Shown: positions 1-5,937, counted from the stretch's first letter. The stretch is 5,937 nucleotides of DNA from Clostridia bacterium (GCA_017395725.1 JAFQOB010000240.1:1-5937), one strand, 5' to 3'. The notes: a model not told the origin generated them from the sequence alone. Numbers and translations: made by a program.

Positions 1-4
1 AATT

Positions 5-23
5 CGCTTAAAAGAATAAAGCG
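5..23 (-). terminator. Possible weak 3' hairpin after the membrane protein gene
   Basis: Arms CGCTT (5-9) and AAGCG (19-23) can form a 5-bp stem with a 9-nt loop, about 20 nt beyond the minus-strand stop codon. The window ends before a U-tract could be seen, so this is only a candidate. Confidence 0.2.
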
Positions 24-42
24 GCTTACTGTGTGCAATTTT

Positions 43-945
43 TTATTTAATTTCCTCTACGTTTTTCGGATTCAAATGCTCTTCAAACTCAGCAATTATC
101 TTATCCCTATTCTCGTCATCAATCAAATAACTCTTATTTTTCCATTCAAAATAAAATACATCCTCAACTTCGTATATAAATATCGGTTCAAGCTTCTTTC
201 CCTCAGCATCCTGCATCTGAAAAACAACCTTATATTTCCATTCTTCAGGAAGCTCTGCTCTTTCTTTTTTTGCCGTATTTACACTATATCGCAGGGTGGA
301 AACAAGACCGTAATTAAAATGCTCATTACTTTCAGTTTCCATAATATTTACTTCCGGCTCGTCAGCAATATAGATTTCAGCACGAACGTAATCGTCCCAT
401 ACTATATGATTTGTAAAATTCTCAGTCTGTCCACCGTATAAGCTTGAAGTCGGAACAAGGAATAAATAGGGGGCTGTTATAACCGCAAGAAGAAGTGCCA
501 GTATTCTTTTAGTTTTCTTGTTGTTAACTTTTCTGAAGGAAATAAAACGGTTGAAAATATATATCAAAACAGCCGATACAACTACTGCAAAACAGGTATA
601 CAACAAAGCGTAAATATTATCAAAAGGATTCTGAGCTACCGGAGCTGTTAGATATTCATAAAAGAATCCGTCAGACTCAACGAACTGAGTAATTAGGAGT
701 ATAACGCCCCCTAACATATCCGCAACAAAGCCAAACAAAAACACCCAAAATATTGTTTTCTTATACAGAGGAAGCTTTTCCTTTATATGTAATAAGTACA
801 TTCCGAACAGCAGAACCAAGCTGTCTATAATAAAATTTGCGGGTATTACAATAAGCCACGTAAACGGAAATATAAATAATAACCACACGGGAAACATAAC
901 GTTATATAGTTTAATTTCCTTAAAATTAAATCTTCTGTTTTTCAA
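43..945 (-). CDS. Multi-pass membrane protein with external C-terminal domain, function unknown
   Basis: I do not recognise this 300-residue protein's family. It has about five hydrophobic helices, near residues 19-36, 37-53, 73-94, 111-139 and 147-170. A hydrophilic, acidic C-terminal domain follows at about 171-300. Basic clusters at the N-terminus (KNRR), at 64-73 and at 142-157 fit a cytoplasmic N-terminus under the positive-inside rule, which would put the C-terminal domain outside the cell. That domain alternates charged and aromatic residues (for example VFYFEWKN at 263-270), suggesting beta structure; I see no catalytic motif. The start is TTG: no ATG lies nearby upstream, and AAGGAG sits at 957-962 on the minus strand, 11 nt away. 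The first internal ATG is codon 17, inside the hydrophobic N-terminus. A good promoter lies directly upstream. The gene is divergent from the lipoprotein gene and shares its control region. That it is a real gene is well supported; its role is not. Confidence 0.85.
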   Translation of the reverse strand: MKNRRFNFKEIKLYNVMFPVWLLFIFPFTWLIVIPANFIIDSLVLLFGMYLLHIKEKLPLYKKTIFWVFLFGFVADMLGGVILLITQFVESDGFFYEYLTAPVAQNPFDNIYALLYTCFAVVVSAVLIYIFNRFISFRKVNNKKTKRILALLLAVITAPYLFLVPTSSLYGGQTENFTNHIVWDDYVRAEIYIADEPEVNIMETESNEHFNYGLVSTLRYSVNTAKKERAELPEEWKYKVVFQMQDAEGKKLEPIFIYEVEDVFYFEWKNKSYLIDDENRDKIIAEFEEHLNPKNVEEIK

Positions 946-969
946 TTTTTACACTTCTCCTTTTTTATT

Positions 970-998
970 TTTATATATAAATTTATTGAATTATTCAA
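970..998 (-). promoter_or_regulatory. Sigma-A-type promoter for the minus-strand membrane protein gene
   Basis: On the minus strand, TTGAAT at 998-993 (4 of 6 matches to TTGACA) and TATAAA at 975-970 (5 of 6 matches to TATAAT) are separated by exactly 17 bp. Transcription would start near 963, directly before the AAGGAG ribosome binding site, giving a leader of about 18 nt to the TTG start at 945. The -35 box is the right arm of the palindrome at 986-998. Confidence 0.6.
986..998. repeat. 13-bp palindrome TTGAATTATTCAA carrying both divergent -35 boxes
   Basis: Two perfect 6-bp arms surround a single central base. Each arm reads TTGAAT outward into its own promoter, so the two -35 boxes lie back to back with one base between them. 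A regulator binding here would act on both directions. Simple promoter symmetry without a dedicated regulator is also possible. Confidence 0.6.
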
Positions 999-1014
999 AA
1001 AAGTGTGATATACT
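986..1014 (+). promoter_or_regulatory. Extended -10 sigma-A-type promoter for the lipoprotein-SPFH genes
   Basis: TTGAAT at 986-991 and TATACT at 1009-1014 are separated by exactly 17 bp, and TGA directly before the -10 box makes it an extended -10 element. Transcription would start near 1021, giving a leader of about 27 nt to the ATG at 1048. The -35 box is the left arm of a palindrome whose right arm is the -35 box of the opposing promoter. Confidence 0.7.
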
Positions 1015-1047
1015 GAATTTATAAGAAATAAAGTGAGGTGTCACTAT

Positions 1048-1539
1048 ATGAAAAGATTAATTAGTATACTTCTGATATGCGTTGTTTGTCTTATGTCTTG
1101 TTCAACAAAAGAAAATAAAGCAGATGAAACAAACTACAAAAATGACGTTAAGGTATCTGAAATATCCTCAAAAATTCTCGAAGTTGCAGACATCTCGGCT
1201 CTCACGGTTGCAGATGACGGTTGGGTTGCGTTAAACATTCCCCTTGACCTTTCTTTGTGCGAGGAAAGCTCAGTTTATATTCACACTGCAGGTTCATCTG
1301 ATATGTTCGGAGTATTCAAAGCAACGTCAATCGAAAATGCAGAAAAATTTTTGGCTGATACCGAGACATTTTTGGAAAATCTTGAAGAAAACTGGATGAG
1401 CGAATATCTTGCAGAAGAATTTCCAAAAATAGAAAACGCTGTAGCCAAAAGATGCGGCTTGTACGTTACATTCTTAATCTTAGATAACGATATAAGAACC
1501 GCCGCTGAAACTGAATTTGAAAATATGTTAAAACAATAA
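1048..1539 (+). CDS. DUF4358-like secreted lipoprotein
   Basis: This 163-residue protein starts at the ATG at 1048, which has GAGGTG (1035-1040) seven bases upstream. The in-frame GTG at 1033 precedes that ribosome binding site and is not used. Residues 1-17 form a short lipoprotein signal peptide: basic MKR, a hydrophobic core, and lipobox L15-M16-S17-C18, with Cys18 the predicted lipidated residue. A charged linker of about 20 residues follows. The mature domain (about 35-160) resembles DUF4358, a family of small Clostridia lipoproteins: an early EISSKILE helix, a central FGVFKA strand, a long acidic helix, and a late strand (YVTFLILDND). This assignment is from memory of the family pattern, not a search. 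The protein would sit on the outer face of the membrane. No enzymatic motif is visible. It is the first gene after a strong promoter and lies 66 bp before the SPFH gene on the same strand. Confidence 0.88.
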   Translation: MKRLISILLICVVCLMSCSTKENKADETNYKNDVKVSEISSKILEVADISALTVADDGWVALNIPLDLSLCEESSVYIHTAGSSDMFGVFKATSIENAEKFLADTETFLENLEENWMSEYLAEEFPKIENAVAKRCGLYVTFLILDNDIRTAAETEFENMLKQ

Positions 1540-1605
1540 TAACACTTTCTTATATTTTACCAATTTTTTTAGTTTATGTCAACCAATTTTCAGGAGGAAT
1601 CTATT

Positions 1606-2487
1606 ATGAAAAAGACAAAAATTACCGCTATCATTTTAACTGCCGTAATAATCATTGCAGTATTGGTTTTGGGTATAACTGCAACAAGCACTGTTCCTGC
1701 AGGTCATACAGGTATAGTTGTTACGTTCGGTCGCGTAGAAGACTACGTTTTAAATGAGGGTCTTCACTTCAAATTACCTTGGCAGCAAATCATTATTATG
1801 GACAACAGAAACCAAAAAGCCCAGCTTAATTTCCAGGCATTTTCAAGCGACATTCAGCAGGTGAACGTTAAGTGCTCTGTAAACTATAGTATAAATAAAG
1901 AAACGTCGCAAAACCTTTACAAAAATATCGGTGTAGCTTATTATAACACTGTAGTCGAGCCGAGAATTATTGAAAACGTAAAATCAATTATAGCAAAATA
2001 TACAGCAGAAAACCTTATCAAATCCCGTGACTCTCTTTCAGGTCAAACAAAGGAAATGCTTTCTCCTGAAATGGATACATACGGAATCAATATTTTGAGT
2101 GTAGCTATTGAAGATATTGATTTTACTGACGTATTTACAAATGCAGTTGAAGCAAAACAGGTTGCAGAACAGTCCAAGCTTCAGGCTACTATTGAACAGG
2201 AACAAAAGAATATGGAACAGGAAGCTGAGGCAAAGCGTAAGGTTATAGCCGCTGAAGCTGAAGCCTCTGTTGCAAAAATCCAAGCCGATGCAGATGCATA
2301 CGCTGTAGAAGTTCAAGCAAAGGCTGAAGCTGAAGCAAACCAAAAGCTTGCGGCTTCACTTACAGAGCTTCTTGTAAAATACAATGAAACAATGCAGTGG
2401 AACGGCGAGCTTCCTCAAATTGTCGGAAGTGATTCAGTCCTCCCTGTTCTCGACATTGAAGATACACAAAAAGCAGAAAATAAGTAA
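1606..2487 (+). CDS. SPFH/prohibitin-like membrane protein
   Basis: This 293-residue protein starts at the ATG at 1606, where AGGAGG (1592-1597) lies 8 nt upstream. The in-frame ATG at 1576 lacks such a site and is upstream of it. A single N-terminal transmembrane helix (about 6-26) is followed by the SPFH domain (about 28-185), with the typical opening VPAGHTGIVVTFGRVED and then GLHFKLPW. A long Ala/Glu/Lys/Gln-rich coiled coil runs from about 186 to 258 and contains repeated AEAEA-type segments. The tail has the WNGELPQIVG motif (274-283) common near the C-terminus of prohibitin-like proteins. Family members (prohibitin, HflK/HflC, stomatin) oligomerise into membrane rings that organise microdomains or regulate proteases such as FtsH. 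No protease or NfeD partner gene is adjacent here, so the partner is unknown. It is probably cotranscribed with the lipoprotein gene, because no terminator is visible in the 66-bp gap. Confidence 0.92.
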   Translation: MKKTKITAIILTAVIIIAVLVLGITATSTVPAGHTGIVVTFGRVEDYVLNEGLHFKLPWQQIIIMDNRNQKAQLNFQAFSSDIQQVNVKCSVNYSINKETSQNLYKNIGVAYYNTVVEPRIIENVKSIIAKYTAENLIKSRDSLSGQTKEMLSPEMDTYGINILSVAIEDIDFTDVFTNAVEAKQVAEQSKLQATIEQEQKNMEQEAEAKRKVIAAEAEASVAKIQADADAYAVEVQAKAEAEANQKLAASLTELLVKYNETMQWNGELPQIVGSDSVLPVLDIEDTQKAENK

Positions 2488-2503
2488 ATTATCGCAAAAA
2501 TGG
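2487..2503. repeat. Left copy of direct repeat flanking tspO
   Basis: AATTATCGCAAAAATGG matches AATTATCGCAAGAAATGG at 3093-3110 except for one inserted G. This copy overlaps the last base of the SPFH stop codon and the outer part of the terminator stem. The two copies bracket tspO. Confidence 0.45.
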
Positions 2504-2533
2504 ATATAGGTCAAAAAACCTATATCCATTTTT
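2496..2533. terminator. Bidirectional intrinsic terminator between convergent genes
   Basis: A perfect 16-bp stem pairs 2496-2511 with 2518-2533 around a 6-nt loop (CAAAAA). The arms carry AATGGATATAGGT and its complement. Runs of A on the left arm and T on the right (2529-2534) give a U-tract in either direction. It starts 9 nt after the SPFH stop codon and touches the last base of the tspO stop codon, so it should end both transcripts. Confidence 0.9.
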
Positions 2534-3036
2534 TAATTCAATATAATGGTGCCAAGATTTAAATATGCCGCAAAAACAAGCCACACCGCGTACGGTATAA
2601 GCAGATATGAGTAAATTGGTTTTATCTTTCTATACTCGATTATACAGATTAAATTTAATATAAAGATAGCAATAATATCTACAAAAGCCGCCACAAATTC
2701 ACCGCGTCCGAAAAACATCGGATACCACAAAAGATTCAAAAAGAATCCTATAAAAGCAAATACTAACCCGTTTTTTCTGTTATCGGACTTTAAAGGGTCA
2801 TTTAAAAAATATACACTGCCGTTTACTCCGCCTATCACAATGTACAGTATCGACCAAACAATCGCAAACAGCTCAGGCGGCGGAGATAACGGCGGTTTGT
2901 TAAGGCCGGCATAAGCACTTGAATCTCCCGTAAGAATTGCAGAGAAAAAGCCTAAAAGTAAAAAGCACAGTGCAAAAACCGTTGTATAAAGTATACTTCC
3001 CTTTTCTGTGTTTCCTTTTTCAATTGAATTATTCAA
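2533..3036 (-). CDS. tspO: TspO/MBR family tryptophan-rich sensory protein
   Basis: The 167-residue protein is of typical TspO length, with five predicted helices at about 19-43, 57-80, 91-110, 114-136 and 142-165. Family signatures are visible: LNKPPLSPPPELFAIVW (45-61), equivalent to the usual KPxWxPPxxxFxxVW; NLLWYPMFFG (101-110); and LLIPYAVWLVFAAYLN (145-160). TspO proteins bind porphyrins and related tetrapyrroles in the membrane and are linked to stress responses. Their cellular role in anaerobes is not settled. No ATG is in frame before residue 106, so the start is non-ATG. I choose TTG at 3036 because GAGGTG (3048-3043 on the minus strand) is 6 nt upstream. The alternative GTG at 3045 overlaps that site and would add three residues. 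The ribosome binding site lies inside a strong hairpin. The gene is 3' of the PBP gene on the same strand and convergent with the SPFH gene. Confidence 0.92.
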   Translation of the reverse strand: MNNSIEKGNTEKGSILYTTVFALCFLLLGFFSAILTGDSSAYAGLNKPPLSPPPELFAIVWSILYIVIGGVNGSVYFLNDPLKSDNRKNGLVFAFIGFFLNLLWYPMFFGRGEFVAAFVDIIAIFILNLICIIEYRKIKPIYSYLLIPYAVWLVFAAYLNLGTIILN

Positions 3037-3040
3037 AAAA
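3023..3040. repeat. Second copy of an 18-mer found in the divergent promoter region
   Basis: ATTGAATTATTCAAAAAA occurs here and, identically, at 985-1002, where it carries both -35 boxes. Here it covers the first codons of tspO and the edge of its leader hairpin. There is no matching -10 box 17 bp away on the plus strand, so this copy does not look like a promoter. Confidence 0.4.
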
Positions 3041-3073
3041 ATCACCTCATAGAAATGTATGAGGTGATTTTTT
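3036..3073 (-). terminator. Hairpin with U-tract: PBP terminator or attenuator that sequesters the tspO ribosome binding site
   Basis: A perfect 16-bp stem pairs 3036-3051 with 3058-3073 around a 6-nt loop. On the minus strand it begins 38 nt after the PBP stop codon and its 3' arm runs into seven U residues (3041-3035), the form of an intrinsic terminator. That same 3' arm holds GAGGTGA, the tspO Shine-Dalgarno sequence, and the tspO TTG start (3036-3034) lies at the end of the U-tract. When folded, the stem would both stop transcription and block ribosome binding. The T-run at 3068-3073 would also allow termination of plus-strand transcription. The structure is read directly from sequence; its regulatory use is inferred. 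Confidence 0.75.
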
Positions 3074-3103
3074 GTTTTATGAGTAAATATTTAATTATCG
3101 CAA
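3074..3103 (-). promoter_or_regulatory. Weak candidate promoter for tspO
   Basis: On the minus strand TTGCGA (3103-3098) and TAAAAC (3079-3074) each match 4 of 6 consensus bases with an 18-bp spacer. Transcription would start near 3067, within the 5' arm of the leader hairpin. This would shorten the stem but not remove it. The match is poor and tspO may depend on readthrough from the PBP gene instead. Confidence 0.22.
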
Positions 3104-3110
3104 GAAATGG
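3093..3110. repeat. Right copy of direct repeat flanking tspO
   Basis: AATTATCGCAAGAAATGG differs from the left copy at 2487-2503 by one extra G. It begins two bases beyond the PBP stop codon. On the minus strand both copies therefore sit just downstream of a gene, tspO and PBP respectively. Confidence 0.45.
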
Positions 3111-3111
3111 G

Positions 3112-5889
3112 TTAAGTCTCATCAGGAGGACCGCCCGGAGCTGTTGTATCTACCGGTTTCGTTCCGCTTGACTCACTTCCGGGCTCCGTATCTTCAGGTT
3201 TATCCGGCGGAGTAGTAGCCACAACCTCTTGTGTAGTTGTTTCTTCCACGTACGGAGTCTTTATATGCTCAACACAGGCGTGATTCTTATGCGTAGTATT
3301 TCCAACAGTTCCCGCAAATTTTCCGTTCAATGCAGCCGCATAGTATGGCTCATTCAGATTCGTCGATAAAGGTGCGTCTGCCTCAAGAATTCTGCAAGTA
3401 TGGTCTGCATCGGTAACAGTGACTTGTCTTGGGAAGTTCCTGTCACTTGCATCCACAAGTGCGATTTCTATTACATCCTTTGGAGGACAGCCGGGACAAG
3501 CAATTGATTTTGTTTTTTCATCATACTTAACCAATACGTGCTTATCACAGTAAGTTTTGGGTTCTGTACCGGGTGCAAAGTATGCCGTAACACCCCTATG
3601 TCCTCTAAGGTCCTTACTGCAAACAGAAGTACAAATTTTACCGGAATCTCTGCAAACTGTTCTTGCAACCTCATTAGAATAAGTGAATGTCTTTATGCCC
3701 TCACCGGTCTCAGCAGCCTTATCAAAATATTTCTGATGCGCTATTGTCATAACCCTATCCCAGATAAATGCAGCAGGGTTACCGCTAACCTTAGAAAGAC
3801 TGTCGGGTTCTGCATAGCCGTACCATACACCGCCCAAAAGATATGGTGTGTAACCGATAAACCATCTGTCATGGTCAGCGTTTGTAGTACCTGTTTTTCC
3901 GGCAACGTTAACGCGGTTTCTCAAAGCAACTGCGTGTCTTGCAGTACCGCTGTCAACAACGCCCTTCAACATTCTCGTCATAATAGACGCATTTGTCTCA
4001 CTTATAACTACAGAGCTTTCACAACCGTCATCAAGTATAAGGTTATCATCATTATCAAGAACTTCGGTATAAAGTCTCGGCTGATTATAAGTTCCCTTGT
4101 TTGTAAATATACTGTAAGCGGCTGTTATTTCAAGGTTTGTAACGCCGTAGTTCATTTCACCCATTGCAAGAGCAACCAAGCCCTTGTCTGAAATCCACTC
4201 GCCGTTTGAAAGCTGTAATCTTTCAATCAAACTGTCCATATGAAGCTTATTCTTGGCAAAATCGAAAGATGCTTCACAAGTTAAGTCTTGCAAAACTCGA
4301 ACTGCAACAGTATTTTTAGAAACACATACAGCGTAGTCAACAGTTGTTCTGCCGTCGTATCTCTTGGGTGAGTTGCTGGGCCAACCGGTATTTCTTGTAA
4401 CTGTTTGACCTGTTTCTTCGTAATAATAGGTAACGCTTCCACCGTGATCCGTATATTTGCCTGTATCAAAGTTAACAGGAACGTCATCATAAACAGAGCC
4501 CATTGTAATTACTCCGGCTTCAAGGGCGGGAGCATAAACGGTAACAGGCTTAATTGATGAACCGGGAGATCTTGTAGTCTGAGTAGCGTAGTTAAGAATG
4601 AGGTTGCCCTGCTTTTCGCCACGACCGCCCGCAATACCAAGCACGTCACCTGTTGTCGGGTGGATTATAACCATTGAAGATTCGGGTTTAAATACACCTG
4701 GGAGACGGTGATCCTGAAAAACCTCTGTCTCATTTACATATACAGAATCAAGAGCCGCTTGAATATCGGGGTCTAAAACCGTATATATCTTTAAGCCGCC
4801 CGAATACAGCATATTATATGCAAGGTTTTCGGGATATCCCTTTTCTTCCTGTAATCTTTCAACAATAGATCTGATAACAGCGTCGGTATACCAAGTATTA
4901 TAATCCTTGTCATCAGATGAAGGTTCGCCCTCGACGTTGGCTGTGTTCTTTTTCAATACTAATTCTTCATTCTTTGCATCTTGGTACTCGCTGTAGGTTA
5001 TCTTTCCAAGCTCATACATCTTCTTGAGAACACGGTTTCTTCTTTCTTTGTTGTTATCGGGGTTCTGTATGGGGTCCCACTTTGTAGGAGCCTGAGTAAT
5101 AGAAGCAAGTGCCGCACATTCAGTAAGTGTAAGTTCACTAACATCTTTTCCAAAATAAACGTTAGCCGCCGCCTGAACACCGTAGCAACCTTGAGACAAG
5201 TAAATCGTATTCAAATACAATTCAAGAACCTCTGTCTTATCCTTGGTTTTATCAAGATAGAGCGCTCTCATTATTTCTTGAAGCTTTCGCTGAATTGTAA
5301 CGTCTTTTTCGTTGGTTATATTCTTTATAAGCTGCTGAGTAATGGTAGAACCGCCGTAATGGTCTCCGCCTGTGAAGAAGTAGTATGTCGCACCTATGGT
5401 TCTCTTCCAGTCAACACCGTTATGTGTCCAATAACGCTCGTCTTCGATTGATATAAACGCTTCATAAAGATAAGTAGGCATTTCCGTAAAGCTTACCCAA
5501 ATTCTGTTTTCCGAACCGTATAGGGTTTCGCTTTCGATTTCAACCGGTGTACCGACACGGTTTTCTCTGTCGGTATAATCCATATAATAAATCTTTGACG
5601 ACAACTTCTGCTCTGTTGATATGGTATCAAAATCATCTATTACAGGGTCAATGTAATCTTTTATATACATTGCAAAAGTACCGACAACAATCAATCCGGT
5701 TATAAAGCCAATCAATAAAACAGTTAAAAGAAAAATCGCAAAACCTGAGAGAATCCGCGAAAAAACACTTCTCTCCTTCGGTCCCTTCTCTTTCTTTTTC
5801 TTTTCTTTTATTCTTTTTTTTCTTATGAAAGTATCGTTCTTTTTGACAGGAGCCTTTGCAGTTCTCCTTGGGTCTCTGTTTTGATTCAT
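3112..5889 (-). CDS. ponA: Class A penicillin-binding protein (bifunctional transglycosylase/transpeptidase)
   Basis: The 925-residue enzyme polymerises lipid II into glycan strands and cross-links the peptides at the outer membrane face. A Lys/Arg-rich cytoplasmic tail (1-45) precedes one transmembrane anchor (about 48-76). The GT51 domain has catalytic Glu149 in EDERYWTHNGVD, GGSTITQQLIKN (179-190), RKLQE with Glu205 (201-205), and the ELYLNTIYLSQG block (223-234). The transpeptidase has SSIK with nucleophile Ser444, SKN (524-526) and KTGT (665-668), so all three active-site motifs are intact. After about 740 comes an extension with eight Cys (746, 753, 757, 781, 798, 801, 832, 872), including CPGC, then a Thr/Pro/Glu-rich tail from about 880. 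The ATG at 5889 has GGAGG (5900-5896) six nt upstream. The GTG at 5892 is too close to it. The symbol ponA is by analogy with the Bacillus class A PBP1, and paralogues are likely elsewhere in the genome. A hairpin terminator follows. Confidence 0.95.
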   Translation of the reverse strand: MNQNRDPRRTAKAPVKKNDTFIRKKRIKEKKKKEKGPKERSVFSRILSGFAIFLLTVLLIGFITGLIVVGTFAMYIKDYIDPVIDDFDTISTEQKLSSKIYYMDYTDRENRVGTPVEIESETLYGSENRIWVSFTEMPTYLYEAFISIEDERYWTHNGVDWKRTIGATYYFFTGGDHYGGSTITQQLIKNITNEKDVTIQRKLQEIMRALYLDKTKDKTEVLELYLNTIYLSQGCYGVQAAANVYFGKDVSELTLTECAALASITQAPTKWDPIQNPDNNKERRNRVLKKMYELGKITYSEYQDAKNEELVLKKNTANVEGEPSSDDKDYNTWYTDAVIRSIVERLQEEKGYPENLAYNMLYSGGLKIYTVLDPDIQAALDSVYVNETEVFQDHRLPGVFKPESSMVIIHPTTGDVLGIAGGRGEKQGNLILNYATQTTRSPGSSIKPVTVYAPALEAGVITMGSVYDDVPVNFDTGKYTDHGGSVTYYYEETGQTVTRNTGWPSNSPKRYDGRTTVDYAVCVSKNTVAVRVLQDLTCEASFDFAKNKLHMDSLIERLQLSNGEWISDKGLVALAMGEMNYGVTNLEITAAYSIFTNKGTYNQPRLYTEVLDNDDNLILDDGCESSVVISETNASIMTRMLKGVVDSGTARHAVALRNRVNVAGKTGTTNADHDRWFIGYTPYLLGGVWYGYAEPDSLSKVSGNPAAFIWDRVMTIAHQKYFDKAAETGEGIKTFTYSNEVARTVCRDSGKICTSVCSKDLRGHRGVTAYFAPGTEPKTYCDKHVLVKYDEKTKSIACPGCPPKDVIEIALVDASDRNFPRQVTVTDADHTCRILEADAPLSTNLNEPYYAAALNGKFAGTVGNTTHKNHACVEHIKTPYVEETTTQEVVATTPPDKPEDTEPGSESSGTKPVDTTAPGGPPDET

Positions 5890-5937
5890 CACAATCCTCC
5901 GTTAATATACGGTAAGTTTATTACAATTAACCAATTA

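Noticed and set aside
31..441. Plus-strand open frame of 136 codons opposite the membrane protein gene
   Set aside because: It starts from GTG, has a composition typical of antisense reading (rich in Phe, Leu, Ile), lacks a ribosome binding site and lies wholly opposite a better-supported gene.
2172..2340. Repetitive GCTGAAGC-like DNA in the SPFH gene
   Set aside because: It is the codon-level result of AEAEA repeats in the coiled coil and not a separate DNA repeat element.
2038..2343. Minus-strand open frame opposite the SPFH coiled coil
   Set aside because: Its Cys/Phe/Leu-rich repeats are the antisense of Ala/Glu/Lys coiled-coil codons, not a membrane protein.
3036..3110. Riboswitch in the tspO leader
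   Set aside because: Only one simple hairpin is visible in under 80 nt. No conserved riboswitch core or alternative pairing was found.
3538..4191. Plus-strand open frame of 217 codons inside the PBP gene
   Set aside because: It is antisense to the conserved transpeptidase region, has an unusually Cys/Ser-rich composition and no recognisable domain. The PBP motifs explain this stretch fully.
4981..5451. Plus-strand open frame of 156 codons opposite the transglycosylase domain
   Set aside because: The opposite strand encodes conserved GT51 motifs here. The plus-strand product shows no family resemblance and no good start.
5904..5934. Possible promoter just upstream of the PBP gene (TTGGTT and TATATT)
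   Set aside because: The spacer is 19 bp, the -35 match is poor and the implied start would fall on the ribosome binding site. The real promoter is probably beyond the window or in an upstream operon.

Overview
The window is AT-rich and Gram-positive in character. It has strong GAGGTG/AGGAGG-type ribosome binding sites, TTG starts, a lipoprotein signal peptide, a large class A penicillin-binding protein with a Lys-rich cytoplasmic tail, and U-tract intrinsic terminators. The Cys-containing extracytoplasmic C-terminus of the PBP and the DUF4358-like lipoprotein point to an anaerobic Firmicute of class Clostridia, perhaps Oscillospiraceae/Ruminococcaceae. This placement is inferred from protein style, not from a marker gene.

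Layout: a minus-strand gene for an unrecognised five-helix membrane protein with an external C-terminal domain (43-945) diverges from a plus-strand pair. The pair is a small DUF4358-like lipoprotein (1048-1539) and an SPFH/prohibitin-like membrane protein (1606-2487). The roughly 100-bp divergent region holds two well-formed sigma-A-type promoters. Their -35 boxes are the two arms of one 13-bp palindrome. The plus-strand pair ends at a 16-bp bidirectional terminator shared with the convergent tspO gene (2533-3036, minus). Upstream of tspO on the same strand is a full-length bifunctional class A PBP (3112-5889, minus). Every base lies in or next to a gene, and no intergenic gap exceeds about 105 bp.

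Functionally this is mostly envelope biology: peptidoglycan polymerisation and cross-linking (PBP), membrane-domain scaffolding (SPFH), a tryptophan-rich sensory/porphyrin-binding membrane protein (TspO), a secreted lipoprotein and an unknown membrane protein. I see no mobile element, CRISPR array, tRNA or rRNA, and no clear new defence or biosynthetic system.

The most interesting signals are regulatory. One is the palindromic back-to-back -35 block between the divergent genes. The other is a 16-bp hairpin between the PBP gene and tspO that looks like the PBP terminator but also contains the tspO Shine-Dalgarno sequence, with the tspO TTG start at the end of its U-tract. tspO is also flanked by near-identical 17/18-bp direct repeats.
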